DNA from: Christensenella sp. UBA3792
Lineage (GTDB): Bacteria > Bacillota > Clostridia > Christensenellales > CAG-138
Direction: 5' to 3'
DNA: 6,712 nucleotides
NCBI GenBank assembly: GCA_002369195.1
Contig: DFEW01000055.1
Span: 1-6,712, forward strand
Positions within the stretch are counted from its first letter, which is position 1. Every line of letters begins with the position of its first letter. The position numbers and the translations under genes are program-made. The notes beneath the pieces were generated by a model. That model did no database searches, was not told the DNA's origin, and saw only the letters and a list, made by a program, of their open reading frames with translations. Shown one piece after another: positions 5,154 to 6,712 of this stretch.

Positions 5154-6617
5154 TCAATATCCGTAATCCGTGTGCACGACGGTGCCGTCCACGGCGTTCA
5201 GGATCAATGCGTCGTGCGTGTTCCATCGGGAGGTGCGTTCCGACATCCGGTATTCCTCCGATCCGCCGAACAGCCCGTCGAACAGCAGCACCCAGCACGG
5301 CATCAGATAGATTTCGTCGGAGTCCCTGACCCGCAGCGGATAGGTCGTCAAAATCGCCGCATAGACCTCGATCTGCGCCTCGCGGTCGCCGATGAGCTCG
5401 CGCCGGATGCAGGCGGAAAACATGTTCTTCGCGATCCGACGGATATCCTCGAACGGCAGCAGCTCGACGTTCGCGTTCGGCATGCCGACGATCTCCCTGC
5501 GATTGTAGAACGAAAACGACTGCAGCCCATTTTCGTCGATGAAGATCACGAGCTCTTCCTCCTTCAGCGGCTTGTTCGCCATGAACCCGTCTCCGGACCC
5601 GTAGTTCAGGTACTGCGACGGCTCCCAGTTGAATTCCGTCGTCGGGTAGCCGCCGGGGTTGCGCTTGAGCGTGAACGCCCATCCGCCGGATTTGTAGGTC
5701 AGCGATTCGGTGCGCGAGCGCTCGCAGCGGCACGCCCGATCCGCGGTCACGACGCTGTATTCACGCAATCCGAGCCGTTCCAGTTCGCCCTGCAGGATCG
5801 CTTCCGCCGTCTCGCGCTCCATCGTGACCTCATGCCACAGCTTGGCGTTGCGCTCCCCGTCCCGCTTGTCCTGCCGGTACATTTCCTCGTTGTACAGCAT
5901 GCTGTAGTAGGCGCATCCCTTGTGGATCGTAAAGCCCCAGCTGTAAAACGAAACATATGCCTGCTCGCCCGACTCCAGGGTGTACGTGGTTTCGGACAGC
6001 CGGTGCAGACCGCCGTAGTCGGAGACCGGTCTCGTTTCAAGCTTGTCCGGCGCGTTGTTGAAACGCTCCTTGAGATACGCCAGCTGCGCGTCGATCTCCT
6101 CCTGCGTAAAGACCGTTTCGTCGCGGTCGCCCCAATCCGGCTTGCCCGCGGCGACCCATTCCTGCTGTTCCTCGACCGTGTCCAGATAGTCCTGAATCTC
6201 CTGCTGAATGTCCGCCTTCGTCGCCTCGGAGGTGTATGCTTCGACGGGTCGGCCGAGGATCATTTGCGCAAGTGCGCGCGCCGTGTCCTCATCGAGCGGC
6301 GCATCCTTCAGCCGGTAGACCGGATACAGCCCGTCCGCCTTCTGCACGACGTCCGCATGCACCGAGTAGGTGATGCGCTCGCCGATCGTCACCGTTTCCT
6401 CGTCCCAGCGCGCCGCGAACCGCCGCTCGCCGACCGGCTGCTGCGTCGCGCCGGGTTCGGTCTTTACCGTGTCCGTCTCCGCCTGCGGCTTGGGCGTTGC
6501 GTTGATCTTTTGCTCCGCCGTATGGTCGCCCTTGTTCACCACGAACTCCGTCTCCGGCGTCGGCACGCAGGCGGCAAGCAGGGCGAGCGATAGAAGAATC
6601 AAACTGATGCGTTTCAT
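5154..6617 (-). CDS. Predicted lipoprotein, DUF6034-like
   Basis: The 487-residue protein begins with a lipoprotein signal: basic MKR, a hydrophobic stretch, and lipobox LAAC with C17 as the predicted lipidated cysteine. It should therefore be anchored to the outer face of the membrane. After a polar Pro/Thr/Glu linker (about residues 18-65) the rest is a folded, mixed domain with no transmembrane helix. The opening CVPTPETEFVVNKGD and the ending around LNAVDGTVVHTDYGY resemble what I recall of the Clostridia family DUF6034. That match is from memory, and no function is known for the family. Cysteines include a C-x-C pair at 296-298. The ATG at 6617 has AAAGGAG (6626-6632) 8 nt upstream. Ninety-five bases remain upstream, in which I see no convincing promoter. 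The preceding gene or the promoter probably lies beyond the window. It precedes the surface-protein gene by 34 nt with no terminator between, so the two likely form one unit. Confidence 0.82.
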   Translation of the reverse strand: MKRISLILLSLALLAACVPTPETEFVVNKGDHTAEQKINATPKPQAETDTVKTEPGATQQPVGERRFAARWDEETVTIGERITYSVHADVVQKADGLYPVYRLKDAPLDEDTARALAQMILGRPVEAYTSEATKADIQQEIQDYLDTVEEQQEWVAAGKPDWGDRDETVFTQEEIDAQLAYLKERFNNAPDKLETRPVSDYGGLHRLSETTYTLESGEQAYVSFYSWGFTIHKGCAYYSMLYNEEMYRQDKRDGERNAKLWHEVTMERETAEAILQGELERLGLREYSVVTADRACRCERSRTESLTYKSGGWAFTLKRNPGGYPTTEFNWEPSQYLNYGSGDGFMANKPLKEEELVIFIDENGLQSFSFYNRREIVGMPNANVELLPFEDIRRIAKNMFSACIRRELIGDREAQIEVYAAILTTYPLRVRDSDEIYLMPCWVLLFDGLFGGSEEYRMSERTSRWNTHDALILNAVDGTVVHTDYGY

Positions 6618-6712
6618 AAACGGTACTCCTTTCCTTTGCGGCGTCCCTTGCGGGGAAGCTCCGTAAAGCGGTGATGAGGTGTTTTAACTTCGGCGGGCTG
6701 CCGGGGTCGTCA

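Noticed and set aside
4845..6593. A 582-codon open frame on the plus strand across the lipoprotein and surface-protein genes
   Set aside because: It is antisense to two well-supported genes with signal sequences and good ribosome-binding sites. Its product is Arg/Leu/Val-rich with no domain pattern, as expected from GC-rich codon bias in the opposite strand.
6684..6712. Possible last nine codons of an upstream gene ending in TAA on the minus strand
   Set aside because: The fragment is too short to show any coding signal, and another frame stays open as well. It would fit an operon neighbour but cannot be supported.

Overview
The window is a GC-rich stretch of bacterial DNA in which every convincing gene lies on the minus strand, so transcription runs from high to low coordinates. 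Gram-positive-style signals point to a GC-rich member of the Clostridia (Bacillota), probably a gut-type lineage: strong purine-rich Shine-Dalgarno sites, a textbook housekeeping promoter, a lipobox lipoprotein, and a membrane-anchored protein with a proline/threonine-rich stalk. The assignment to Clostridia is an inference from gene style. I cannot name a species.

There are two transcription units. The upstream unit (6617 down to 3569) encodes a predicted lipoprotein resembling the DUF6034 group of Clostridia, then a 516-residue surface protein. That protein has a signal peptide, a Pro/Thr stalk, several beta-rich CARDB/COG1361-like segments separated by a seven-glycine hinge, and a C-terminal transmembrane anchor. 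Neither protein has a known function. The unit ends in a strong hairpin terminator (about 3495-3560).

The downstream unit (3440 down to 157) starts from a near-perfect promoter (TTGACA, 17 bp, extended -10 TGC-TATCAT) whose -35 box directly abuts the terminator's T-rich tail. It encodes the late, nucleotide-loop-assembly steps of cobalamin (vitamin B12) synthesis in the order cobT, cobU, cobS, a short cobU-like gene, and a cobC-type phosphatase. CobU activates adenosylcobinamide as the GDP derivative. CobT makes alpha-ribazole phosphate from a lower-ligand base. CobS joins the two. The CobC-type phosphatase removes the phosphate. All four internal junctions overlap (4, 4, 10 and 16 nt), and each internal Shine-Dalgarno sequence lies within the last codons of the preceding gene, so translation is probably coupled. 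The predicted leader of about 20 nt is too short for a cobalamin riboswitch.

The most unusual gene is the 118-residue CobU-like protein. It keeps the N-terminal and C-terminal parts of CobU but has a degenerate P-loop and lacks the region holding the guanylylated histidine. The left end of the window (1-156) has no gene and is mostly one large imperfect palindrome that looks like a dispersed intergenic repeat.
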